Assembly (NCBI GenBank): GCA_964017195.1
Contig: OZ024897.1
Coordinates: forward strand, 10,883,451 to 10,947,450
Direction: 5' to 3'
Source: Siderastrea radians
Lineage: Eukaryota > Cnidaria > Anthozoa > Scleractinia > Rhizangiidae
DNA length: 64,000 nucleotides
Part shown: in pieces, positions 54,891 through 59,249 of the stretch
How the letters are laid out: each line of letters starts with the position of its first letter
Position numbering within the stretch: position 1 is the first letter of the stretch
Made by a program: the position numbers and the translations under genes
Notes under the pieces: model-generated
The model's database searches: none
Told to the model about the DNA's origin: nothing
Seen by the model: the letters and a program-made list of their open reading frames with translations, nothing else

Positions 54891-57690
54891 CATCATCATC
54901 ATTAAGAAAACAACACGATACAATGCAGAGACCAAACCTTGAACCACTGACCCTTTGATCTCCTGATGGAAAGTCCAATTGAAAGAACTCTGTAATGACT
55001 ACTATGTTACCGCGCCCCTACTCAATCAATAAACAATAAAGTGGAGGCGCCGTATAGTAGTAGACATACATGTAAACATATACGTAGTGTCCCACAAAAT
55101 AGCATGATACATGATTGAAGGCAGACTCCAACCTCTACTAATTACATATTAAGATGTCTGTATAATTACTACTCCCCCCCTGGATGGGATGCTAGACCAT
55201 TGCAGGGGTACCACCCGACTTTTCTGTAAGGATTACCCAACAGTTAGCCAGTACCAATTGTATCCACCTAGGAAGTAGCCTGCAAGCAGGCTCACTTAGT
55301 GAGTCATTTGTGTCAGATTTGGGAGCCAGCGAGAAGAATGGGGCAAAATTGTGGATCTGCCGCCAAAACACTTATGCGAGTAACTCATCAAGTGAGCCTG
55401 CTCGCAGACAATTTTGAGTAAAGGAAACAACACAATACAATGCAGAGACCAAGCCTCAAACCACCGACTCTTTGATCTCCTGATGGAAAGTCCGATCAAA
55501 AGAACTCTGTAATGACTACTATATCTCTACCCAATTGATAATCAATTGACTGGAGGCGCCATATTGTAGAAGTCATACATGCATACGTATAAGTAGAGTC
55601 CCACCCAAGAGCATGATACACGTTCGAAGAAAGACTCCAACCTCTACTAGTTAGATAAGTTAACTATAATAATAAATAATTATTACTTTTGGGATATTCT
55701 GGTTTTTTCAATACCCTAACATGAGACTTCCTTTTGTTCCACATAAGCTTCTAGCTGCATTATGATCGATATCAACATGTGTTACCAAATTTCCTAATGT
55801 ACTGTATTGCAGTCAATAAGCCCCCAAATTTAATAAATGGTGCCCTGTAGTAATAACCTTGTTAAAATTAATGCCAAGAATTCACATACCTTCATAGCCT
55901 TTACCAAACACCTCATCATCCCCTACACTTAGAGCTCCTAGTTTCTTTGGTGATTCTAAAGTCCGCGACAGTCTCTCAGTTTTGCTGCGACGAGGTGGTC
56001 TGACTGGGGGAGGGGTGTTTGGGGCTTGCAGTGTCTTTTTTGGTTCTGTGCTAGGAAGACCAGGACAAGGTTCTGGTCTGGGTCTTGTTTCACTTGTTTC
56101 ACTGGAAACATTGTCTTCTTCAGCTGACGAATCAGCTGATTGCATTTCGGAAGCCGCAACATCTATTGCCCACGGACAGACGCAAGAGTCCGCGCTCATC
56201 ACACTAACATTTCCAATAGACATTACAGAGTCTAGTTGTTTTCTAGGTCGGAGGGGTTTGCGTGGTCTAATCACCCCGCCAAATAACATGAAATCGTTCC
56301 CCTCATCTGGTTCCTCGGGGGGTGATTCCCCTTCCAATTCAGCTTCTTCAAATTCATCACTACTCACTACTTCAACTCCTTCTAAGTAGGATATAAGTTC
56401 ATCAACAACTTCCAGAATAACTTCGGGTGAATCGTCGATTGCTTCCTCGCACCTGCCCTCCATGGTTTCGTTGTCTTCCTTTTCCTCATTGTTCTCTGAA
56501 ACTCCTTGTCTTGTAAAGTCAACAACATCACGACATCGATCGATCGAAGATTTCACATCCGAACAAACACCGTCACCTTCGGCAGCCATACTTTCCTCAT
56601 TTGTCAGAAAAATATCGTTTAACTTTATGTGAACTTCACTAGTGTCTAACAAAACTTCACGATCGAGATATTTCAGTGTTTCACTTTCGGCATGACTCGG
56701 AAGATTGACATCAACTCCCTCAACACTTGTCGCGCTGTCTCTCGAGTCACTCCTTCTATGTTTTGAATTTGACAAGGAACGCGGTAAATAACTCTTTCCT
56801 TTCGATTTAGCTTTGTTGATTCCTTTGGCCAGTGGTGAGAAGACAGTCGCAAGTGTTCGATTTTTAGGACCAGCTGGTTTCTCCTTTTCAGGAGAATTAA
56901 ACTCGTGGGTTCCTTCTTCCATGCTTTTAACCTCTTGTGATTCCGAGCCCGTAGGGTTTCTTTCCTCATTTGAAAACGTTTGGTTTACATCGTGTTCATC
57001 TCTCTTTTCCGGAATATTATTGGCCAAGAGTTTATTACCCTCTGTTGTATTATTATCATCGTGCAACGAGCTTTTCTCTTCGTCAAATTCATTATTCTCC
57101 CTACTAAATAATTTACCAGAATCAACCCCAGTGATCCCCCGTGTGTTATGGAAACCAAACACTAATTTCTCGTCCTCACTTCCGTCGAACGTTTGTCGCG
57201 ACTCATCAGCAAAACCCGCCTCAGCTACTTTGCTAATTGTTTTGTTCCACCCTTCATTTAAATCGCAGACATATAATATATTACTGTTTTCGCCGTCAGG
57301 CATTTCAATAGTAATCTCTTGAAAATATTCCGTGCCTATTCCCTCTTCTGTGGCAATCGATTTAGGGGCAGTGTCCGAAGCTCTAGATTTCTCGTGTAAA
57401 AGTGCACTTGGAAAGAAAACGTTTAAGACTTTGTTCAGCTCTGAATCACTCTCATGCAAGGCCTTGACGTCCAAAACCTCTGTGAGCCATTTAAAGACGA
57501 ATCCCTCGCTTTTTATCACGTTTATAGCTTCTTCAAGTCTTTCGCAGCAAAAACTGATTCGTTCCAAAACTTGTTCATTTGAAGACCTCTCGCCATCACA
57601 TCCACAAAATTGTAAAAATTCTGTATCAGGCGGTTTGGCTTGTGGAAAGAACTTTCTCCAAGTATCTAGAAAAGCTTCCGTTTGATCCAT
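28811..57690 (-). CDS. BCR: BCR/ABR-type RhoGEF-RhoGAP protein, 28 coding exons (whole gene span)
   Basis: Joining 28 minus-strand exons with GT/AG borders and consistent phases gives one open frame of 4,422 bases (about 1,473 residues plus stop). Domains in order: BCR-like N-terminal segment (1-60), acidic disordered linker (about 80-660), DH domain (about 685-880), PH domain with a charged coiled insert (about 885-1070), C2 domain (about 1105-1235), RhoGAP domain (about 1250-1440). Family members act at membranes and the cytoskeleton, loading GTP on Rho-type GTPases through DH-PH and stimulating hydrolysis on Rac/Cdc42 through RhoGAP. The arginine finger is visible in EEVGIYRLSG and the conserved Asn in NLATVFGPN. 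Human BCR is 1,271 residues and ABR 859; the extra length here is in the linker. The N-terminus favours BCR over ABR as the closer type. The ATG at 57690 is chosen because it is the first in-frame ATG, has A at -3 and G at +4, and aligns with the start of vertebrate BCR. Confidence 0.95.
29715..29820 (-). CDS. BCR: BCR-like exon 27: RhoGAP domain
   Basis: 106 bases, phase 1 in and 2 out, acceptor ATTTTAG, donor AAG/GTACGA. SLPTPNRLTSIYLLNHLRR corresponds to SLPEANLLTFLFLLDHLKR. Confidence 0.96.
30104..30312. mobile_element. TTAACCCTTTAAGCCCC element
   Basis: Begins TTAACCCTTCAAGCCCCAA and ends GCGCTTAAAGGGTCAA; same internal GGTGATCATTTCC and TAGTTGGGAGAA as the other copies. In the intron between exons 26 and 27. 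Confidence 0.65.
30786..30920 (-). CDS. BCR: BCR-like exon 26: RhoGAP domain
   Basis: 135 bases, phase 1 in and out, acceptor CCCTCAG, donor AATG/GTACGT. DIHAVAGLLKMYLRDLPEPL is the family's [20 protein letters not shown] segment, including the second basic residue of the active site. Confidence 0.97.
31285..31362 (-). CDS. BCR: BCR-like exon 25: RhoGAP catalytic arginine
   Basis: 78 bases, phase 1 in and out, acceptor TTTTCAG, donor ACA/GTAAGT. GMEEVGIYRLSGATSEVRRL carries the arginine finger (R of GIYR) and the LSG turn, so GAP activity is expected. Confidence 0.97.
31625..31823. mobile_element. Inverted-repeat element, GCTTATAAGC-rich, short copy
   Basis: Starts TACCGTAAACTGCCGCTTAT and ends GGGAGTTTACGATA, with repeated GGGGCTTATA(A) blocks inside. 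Same family as 46240-46690. Confidence 0.65.
31921..32130. mobile_element. TTAACCCTTTAAGCCCC element, degraded ends
   Basis: Begins TTTACCCTTTTTGCCCCAA and ends near ATACTGGGGCTTCAAAATG. A further partial copy follows at about 32225-32380. Confidence 0.55.
32491..32552 (-). CDS. BCR: BCR-like exon 24: RhoGAP domain
   Basis: 62 bases, phase 2 in and 1 out, acceptor GTTGTAG, donor AGAG/GTACCA. IPLVVIGCVQEIEKRG matches VPYIVRQCVEEIERRG, helix A of the GAP fold. Confidence 0.95.
32735..33310. repeat. 105-bp minisatellite array (plus orientation)
   Basis: Five units with spacings of 106, 106 and 102 bases, in the intron between exons 23 and 24 and ending about 20 bases from the exon 23 donor. 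Confidence 0.9.
33332..33441 (-). CDS. BCR: BCR-like exon 23: C2-RhoGAP junction
   Basis: 110 bases, phase 0 in and 2 out, acceptor CACGCAG, donor CAAG/GTAATT. Ends GVFGVDIASVSR, equivalent to the conserved GVFGVKIAVVTKR entry to the RhoGAP domain; the preceding QRKKSLSEK is basic and may be phosphorylated. Confidence 0.95.
33523..33585 (-). CDS. BCR: BCR-like exon 22: C2 domain
   Basis: 21 codons, phase 0 both ends, acceptor CTTGCAG, donor CAG/GTGTGC. Encodes LLKENLTDLKKRTITITLDK, in the place of the D.QALQDRDWQRTVIAM strand. Confidence 0.9.
33766..33867 (-). CDS. BCR: BCR-like exon 21: C2 domain
   Basis: 34 codons, phase 0 both ends, acceptor CCTCAG, donor GAG/GTAGGT. DFDIEVEGTSELKLHVYCKS matches EFEIELEGSQTLRILCYEK; ends AQGKIE, equivalent to MGKGQVQ. 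Confidence 0.95.
34581..34678 (-). CDS. BCR: BCR-like exon 20: C2 domain
   Basis: 98 bases, phase 1 in and 0 out, acceptor AATTTCAG, donor CAG/GTGAGC. VEVDHFGQFVRKAKTRT and EPVWDQ match LEVDSFGYFVNKAKTRV and EPNWNE. Confidence 0.95.
35815..36165. repeat. 105-bp minisatellite, minus orientation, interrupted
   Basis: Reverse-orientation unit (TAGCTTTCATTTGAATGGTC ... CACAGGGACGTATTGCTCAG) split by the inserted element at 35884-36092. More degenerate reverse units lie at 36930-37230, and a single one at 29395-29475. Confidence 0.8.
35884..36092. mobile_element. 209-bp inverted-repeat element inserted in a satellite unit
   Basis: TAGAATGCAAAACAG at the left is matched by CTGTGTCGCACTCTA at the right. 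It interrupts a 105-bp satellite unit: the unit's first half ends TTAGAACCACC just before and resumes CTTGTACAGCACAGTAAACA just after. The interior is very CpG-rich (GCGCGCTCTGCGCCTCGCG). Confidence 0.6.
36226..36291 (-). CDS. BCR: BCR-like exon 19: C2 domain
   Basis: 66 bases, phase 1 in and out, acceptor TTTTGCAG, donor AACG/GTAACT. GLLNGVLYVRIHSGRGF matches the first C2 strand GLYGFLNVIVHSATGF. Confidence 0.93.
36584..36626 (-). CDS. BCR: BCR-like exon 18: start of shared C2-RhoGAP half
   Basis: 43 bases, phase 0 in and 1 out, acceptor TCTTCAG, donor GAAG/GTACGA. LRTCKTLGRVSMKE corresponds to LQTVHSIPLTINKE. Entry phase 0 suits both exon 17 and the alternative exon at 38383-38565. Confidence 0.9.
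38383..38565 (-). CDS. Candidate alternative first exon for a short C2-RhoGAP form
   Basis: ATG at 38565 opens 61 codons that end exactly at the donor CTG/GTAAGG in phase 0, the entry phase of exon 18. Spliced to exons 18-28 it would give a 443-residue protein with only C2 and RhoGAP. The peptide has three basic kinase-site repeats, VRRGSAT, FRRGSWS and LRRDSNS, each next to SPNLR or SNS, which look like designed phosphorylation or 14-3-3 docking sites. The DNA around it is CpG-rich in an AT-rich intron, as expected of a promoter. The overlapping plus-strand frame (38330-38656) lacks such patterning. I cannot show that it is transcribed. Confidence 0.5.
38570..38850 (-). promoter_or_regulatory. 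Possible internal promoter of the short form
   Basis: The 280 bases upstream of the ATG at 38565 hold many CpG sites in an otherwise AT-rich intron. On the minus strand there is a TTTATAG at about 38648-38654 and CCAAT-type boxes around 38760-38790 in both orientations (AGCCAATCA and TTATTGGAA on the plus strand). The layout suits a vertebrate-like CpG promoter; this is inference. Confidence 0.3.
38901..38968 (-). CDS. BCR: BCR-like exon 17: PH-C2 linker
   Basis: 68 bases, phase 1 in and 0 out, acceptor CCCTCAG, donor AAG/GTATCT. NQLSVIELHHLLEACKK matches SVELQMLTNSCVK of BCR. Last exon unique to the long form if the internal start at 38565 is used. Confidence 0.92.
39301..39382 (-). CDS. 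BCR: BCR-like exon 16: end of PH domain
   Basis: 82 bases, phase 0 in and 1 out, acceptor CTGTAG, donor GGAG/GTAAAA. YTLLCKSDVERADWKEAI corresponds to YTFLISSDYERAEWREN, with the conserved PH-terminal tryptophan. Confidence 0.94.
39505..39665. repeat. 105-bp minisatellite, minus orientation
   Basis: About one and a half units (AGAACCACCTTGTACAGCAT, ATAGCTTTCATACGAATGGT) in the intron between exons 15 and 16. Confidence 0.8.
40704..40766 (-). CDS. BCR: BCR-like exon 15: PH domain
   Basis: 21 codons, phase 0 both ends, acceptor GTTTAG, donor AAG/GTATGT. EAALLLAMPSLPLTLYTKSG matches E.LLLLMSPSM.F....R.G of BCR. Confidence 0.93.
40870..41135. repeat. 105-bp minisatellite array, minus orientation
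   Basis: Two and a half units (CACAGGAAAGTACTGCTCAG and variants) in the intron between exons 14 and 15. Confidence 0.85.
41627..41689 (-). CDS. BCR: BCR-like exon 14: PH insert, coiled region
   Basis: 21 codons, phase 0 both ends, acceptor TTTCACAG, donor CAG/GTAAAC. SASKVVEKLKKRQAEQ matches the KATERLKKKLSEQ segment. Confidence 0.92.
41989..42125 (-). CDS. BCR: BCR-like exon 13: PH insert, coiled region
   Basis: 137 bases, phase 1 in and 0 out, acceptor TTTTTAG, donor AAG/GTACAT. PQVIPVTSKGDFDLLKSRIA and the following KAEIRREE match the charged helix (D..MK.KI...K.EIQ.EK) inserted in the family's PH domain. Confidence 0.9.
42187..42445. mobile_element. TTAACCCTTTAAGCCCC element, composite
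   Basis: One copy starts at 42187 (TAACCGTTTAAGCCCCAA) and is interrupted or joined at about 42270 by a second start (AGCACCTTGAGCCCCAAAAG) that ends GGGCTTAAAGGTTAAAGG. It looks like one element nested in or abutting another. Confidence 0.5.
42868..42925 (-). CDS. BCR: BCR-like exon 12: PH strand
   Basis: 58 bases, phase 0 in and 1 out, acceptor TTTGCAG, donor GAAG/GTGTTC. LSVHCLLSDINFNLKLQRE corresponds to WYIPLADLVF of BCR; the tryptophan is replaced. The donor is weak, so the exact 3' border is less sure. Confidence 0.75.
43365..43800. mobile_element. G/C-run-flanked element with TACCCTGTTTAAGAC repeats
   Basis: Left end GGGGACTACATCCCC then GGGGGGGCACTTAAGGG; right end a run of C, CTTCC, GGGCTACATCCCC. 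Inside, ACCCTGTTTAAGACAA and variants occur about five times. It lies between exons 11 and 12 of the BCR-like gene. Confidence 0.45.
43852..43882 (-). CDS. BCR: BCR-like exon 11: PH microexon
   Basis: 31 bases, phase 2 in and 0 out, acceptor TTCACGAG, donor AAG/GTTTGT. Encodes YSFNPQKYQK, corresponding to the KHQQYDCK loop. Chosen because it is the only unit found that bridges the phases of exons 10 and 12. Confidence 0.72.
43930..44185. repeat. 105-bp minisatellite array, plus orientation
   Basis: Two and a half diverged units (GGTACTGTTTATTTGGCTGT and variants), immediately upstream of exon 11 on the gene's strand. Confidence 0.8.
44441..44516 (-). CDS. BCR: BCR-like exon 10: PH domain
   Basis: 76 bases, phase 1 in and 2 out, acceptor TTTTTAG, donor GCAAG/GTTTGT. 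VRKFRHLFLFNDYILCTKRK matches the RHVFLFTDVLLCAK strand pair of the family. Confidence 0.94.
44999..45062 (-). CDS. BCR: BCR-like exon 9: DH-PH junction
   Basis: 64 bases, phase 0 in and 1 out, acceptor TTTTCAG, donor TCAG/GTATCT. HRLIKDGFIVELS corresponds to the first PH strand (RQLVKDGFLVEVS in BCR). Confidence 0.93.
45304..45417 (-). CDS. BCR: BCR-like exon 8: end of DH domain
   Basis: 38 codons, phase 0 both ends, acceptor TTTTAG, donor GGG/GTGCGT. DLIKQTPEDHADYELLSTVL is a near match to the vertebrate DLLKHTP.DHPDYPLL segment. A second possible donor (GTACCT) lies five bases further, but only the chosen one keeps the phase. Confidence 0.93.
45530..45925. repeat. 105-bp minisatellite array, plus orientation
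   Basis: Three to four units in the intron between exons 7 and 8 (TTCCTGTGGTGCTGTTTATT near 45838). Confidence 0.85.
46058..46110 (-). CDS. BCR: BCR-like exon 7: DH conserved region 3
   Basis: 53 bases, phase 1 in and 0 out, acceptor ACCTCAG, donor GGG/GTAAGT. LFSKPVERVGRYIVVLG matches the LLYKP..RV.R..L.L core of the DH domain that contacts the GTPase. Confidence 0.93.
46240..46690. mobile_element. Inverted-repeat element, GCTTATAAGC-rich, long copy
   Basis: Starts TACCGTAAACTGCTGCTTAT and ends GTGGCAGTTTATGGTA. Both subterminal parts match the 31.6-kb copy; about 245 bp in the middle (46335-46585) is absent there, so the short copy looks like an internal-deletion derivative or this copy carries an insertion. 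Confidence 0.65.
46912..46954 (-). CDS. BCR: BCR-like exon 6: DH domain microexon
   Basis: 43 bases, phase 0 in and 1 out, acceptor TTTCAG, donor GAAG/GTAAGT. Encodes ELSMQSIQEVTTLE, the variable loop between DH conserved regions. Supported mainly by phase agreement with both neighbours. Confidence 0.85.
47344..47454 (-). CDS. BCR: BCR-like exon 5: DH domain
   Basis: 37 codons, phase 0 both ends, acceptor TGTTAG, donor CAAG/GTATAG. VDQFDVYREYILNYKTAL aligns with the YK.FV.NYK.AL helix of the family. Confidence 0.94.
47812..49023. mobile_element. 1.2-kb DNA transposon, non-autonomous, with 6-bp target duplication
   Basis: Termini CAGGCCTTCTGACAGGGTGC and its exact complement, flanked by AGTACA on both sides (47806-47811 and 49024-49029). 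Both ends carry clusters of the motif TTGTGCGGGA (about five on the left, at least four on the right), the likely transposase-binding array. No transposase frame. It sits in the intron between exons 4 and 5 of the BCR-like gene. Confidence 0.85.
49209..49394 (-). CDS. BCR: BCR-like exon 4: DH domain
   Basis: 62 codons, phase 0 both ends, acceptor TTTACAG, donor TTG/GTAAGT. Begins HMKPLKLS, matching the MKPLK motif of BCR, and continues with IFHKLDELYTIHTVFYNDLE, the DH helix around the second conserved region. Confidence 0.95.
49622..50003. repeat. Tandem duplication, unit about 200 bp
   Basis: GGATTTGGTAATGA, GAAATGYATTTAAGTTTTSC and GTGTCTCAACAA recur in order at offsets of 190-221 bases, in the intron between exons 3 and 4. 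Confidence 0.75.
50642..50752 (-). CDS. BCR: BCR-like exon 3: start of DH domain
   Basis: 37 codons, phase 0 both ends, acceptor AACTAG, donor AAA/GTGAGA. Contains HKRKWVVAAVLDSEKGYLEC, which corresponds to the first conserved region of the BCR/ABR DH domain (RKWV...SE..YLE.L). Confidence 0.93.
51387..51598 (-). CDS. BCR: BCR-like exon 2: linker before DH
   Basis: Acceptor CCCCTAG, donor CAT/GTAAGT, phase 1 in and 0 out. Residues 601-671. Ser/Arg-rich linker containing PRRSVSEQ and RTRSQS, likely sites for basophilic kinases. Joins exon 1 without breaking the frame. Confidence 0.88.
51599..54330. other. Intron 1 of the BCR-like gene, left part
   Basis: Apart from the tetranucleotide run at 52.2 kb the sequence is AT-rich without recognised exons or elements. 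Confidence 0.4.
52200..52385. repeat. (TCAC)n-type microsatellite with GCAC variants
   Basis: Long run of CACT/CACG tetranucleotides, interrupted by GCATGCACGCACG blocks, in intron 1. Confidence 0.95.
54437..54652. mobile_element. 216-bp foldback element
   Basis: AGCCTGCAAGTAGGCTCAC ... GCAAGGAAA and TTTCCTTGC ... GTGAGCCTGCTTGCAGGCT form a near-complete hairpin centred at about 54537. A shorter copy with the hairpin tip deleted is at 55273-55410. Confidence 0.65.
54704..54751. repeat. (ATT)n microsatellite
   Basis: About 16 ATT units. A second run of about 14 units is at 54856-54900. Confidence 0.95.
55890..57690 (-). CDS. BCR: BCR-like exon 1: N-terminal segment and acidic linker
   Basis: Encodes residues 1-600 and ends in phase 1 at donor GAAG/GTATGTG. 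The start MDQTEAFLDTWRKFFPQ matches the vertebrate BCR start pattern (small acidic residues, W-K/R, FP, PP) and is followed by a helix-rich stretch (residues 25-65) that could oligomerise. The rest is rich in Glu, Asp and Ser with low sequence complexity, and near residue 570 has a proline-rich PPPVRPPRR stretch that could bind SH3 domains. A long first coding exon holding the BCR-specific N-terminus is also seen in vertebrate BCR. The same frame is open upstream to a TTG at 57741, but no ATG lies there. Confidence 0.92.
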
Positions 57691-58000
57691 AGTTTCCTCT
57701 TGCCCTACTAAAATGATATTTTCCTCCAAACTAGCGCACAAATGTTTATCTTCTTGGGCGAGCGAATGTATTTTGTTTCTTCCCGAGTGCGCGAGCTCGT
57801 CCGATGTAGGTCACGAGCGAGCGTGACCTAATCTTCGTCATCACGTCCCAGTTCTCTAAAAGAGAGGAAGTCACATTGTAAACGGAAGTTCGTGCTCTTG
57901 TGGGAATACTCCGGTACACAGTACTAAAACATAAAGACCACACACGAATTTGAATGATCTATTTTTGGAAAAAAAAAAACAGCAAGAAGAAAAATGGTAG
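57691..58000 (-). promoter_or_regulatory. 5' UTR and promoter region of the BCR-like gene
   Basis: Upstream of the ATG at 57690 the sequence is CpG-rich between about 57770 and 57850. It holds the inverted repeat TAGGTCACG (57807-57815) and CGTGACCTA (57822-57830). The frame of exon 1 stays open upstream to at least 57741 but has no ATG. No TATA box is obvious. A 65-codon frame at 57746-57943 could be an upstream ORF or chance. Confidence 0.4.
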
Positions 58001-58740
58001 TTTGGAGTGAAATAAATAGTTACCAAGTCGGAATGTCACGCTAGGGTGAACCTTTCGCAATCGGTTGTTCCGAAATTTACTGCATAAATGGACAAACACG
58101 CCCTCTACTTGTATGAATATTTAGTTACGGCTTAATCATTGCGAAACCTGCTCAGGACTATATAAGCTTGAAATTCCTTGCATTTTGGTACGACATACTA
58201 GCATTTCAATATAAAATATGGAAATTAAAATATGCACATTCGTGCGACAAATCTTGTGTCTCCTCTCGTGATTTCTCAGGTGGAAAATATATGTTTATTT
58301 TTTTTCCCCGTCAGTGCTCGACCATTCCAAGAATGACCTTGACAAATTTCCGAAAATTCCACGAAGTGTTCTTCTTTTGTTCTGTTTAATTTATTCTGTG
58401 CTTACACGCACTGAAAGAAAGGAATGATTTGCGTCAAGGATCTAACAGCGGAAAATAATTCCCCACGTAAAATACCGTTAAGGAATTCATTTTGTCTATT
58501 CGTTAATATTTATTTCACTCATTCGGGAAAACATCCAATATATTTACAATATAGATGGGTCTTATATTATTTGATATTTGACCAAAACTGTCAAAAGAAA
58601 GTAGACACTTTGCAGCCAAGGCAATAGAGTATTAGTTAGTTTTCTATAGGAAAAAATAAAACAAAGAAATCAACCAATTAGATACGAGACCCAAACAGTA
58701 ATGGAGGGAGTTTTGTCCTTGTATGGAAGGATAAATGTCC
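58001..58740. other. No gene seen
   Basis: AT-rich upstream flank of the BCR-like gene; nothing recognised. Confidence 0.4.
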
Positions 58741-59249
58741 TTAAATTGCCCAGATTGCCAAGAAACACCGGAAGAGGGTAGAAACAAAGCGGAGAAGTGT
58801 TTTAGCAAGTCTATTTAGCCGTCTTCGTTTTTTCAATTGGCATGAGTTCTCGGTTTGGCTGGCGTCTCTTACCAAACTAAAGTTTTGACGGTCGAGTTCG
58901 GCCGTGTTAAACCAAACTCCGTTGCCAAGCTCGAAGAAGCCTACATCGACCTTCAACTTCTTATTAGTGCTCCAAGGTTTGCCGAAGAGCACGTTTTCTG
59001 CGTTCTATATTGGCGTTTCAACACTTGAGCACGTTGGTTAAGATATTTAAGTGCATTAGGTTTCAGTTCACGCCAGCAGAACCCAGCAACCAAAGCAAAA
59101 CACCAGAAGCAAACAGTGTGATCACCAAATCTAAAACGAAAAGCGACAAACAGGCCACTGAGACCACCTTTGGCTAACAAACAAGTCATTACGGGAAAAA
59201 AGAGGAACTGGTGGCCAGTGCCGCAGGCAGAGTCAAGATTGGTTGCCAT
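58741..59249 (-). pseudogene. Putative small membrane-protein frame broken by a frame change
   Basis: An ATG in good context (AACCATGGC, 59249) opens 98 codons: a hydrophobic segment (HQFLFFPVMTCLLAKGG), a second one (HTVCFWCFALVAGFCW), then a basic stretch. The frame stops at 58953. A second frame, open from about 58990 to a stop at 58741, continues in protein-like composition (FGKPWSTNKKLKVDVGFFEL, then a basic region and a hydrophobic end). Either a one-base shift broke a single gene of about 170 codons, or an unrecognised intron joins them (AATATAG before the second part could serve as an acceptor). No family recognised. Confidence 0.25.

Larger units (their letters stand above)
54335..55655. 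repeat. Direct duplication of a composite repeat block
   Basis: Block 1 (about 54335-55145) and block 2 (about 55165-55655) share CCCTGGATGGGATGCTAGAC, the foldback at 54437, and a trailing part with CAATGCAGAGACCAA, TTTGATCTCCTGATGGAAAG and GACTCCAACCTCTACTA. Block 2 lacks the microsatellite parts. This is in intron 1 of the BCR-like gene. Confidence 0.6.

Noticed and set aside
55982..56389. 135-codon plus-strand frame
   Set aside because: Antisense shadow of exon 1.
56813..57322. 169-codon plus-strand frame rich in Ser, Leu and Phe
   Set aside because: Exact antisense of BCR-like exon 1; its composition follows from the acidic codons on the other strand.
57691..57741. Start of the BCR-like protein at 57741
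   Set aside because: That codon is TTG; the first in-frame ATG is 57690 and matches the vertebrate start.
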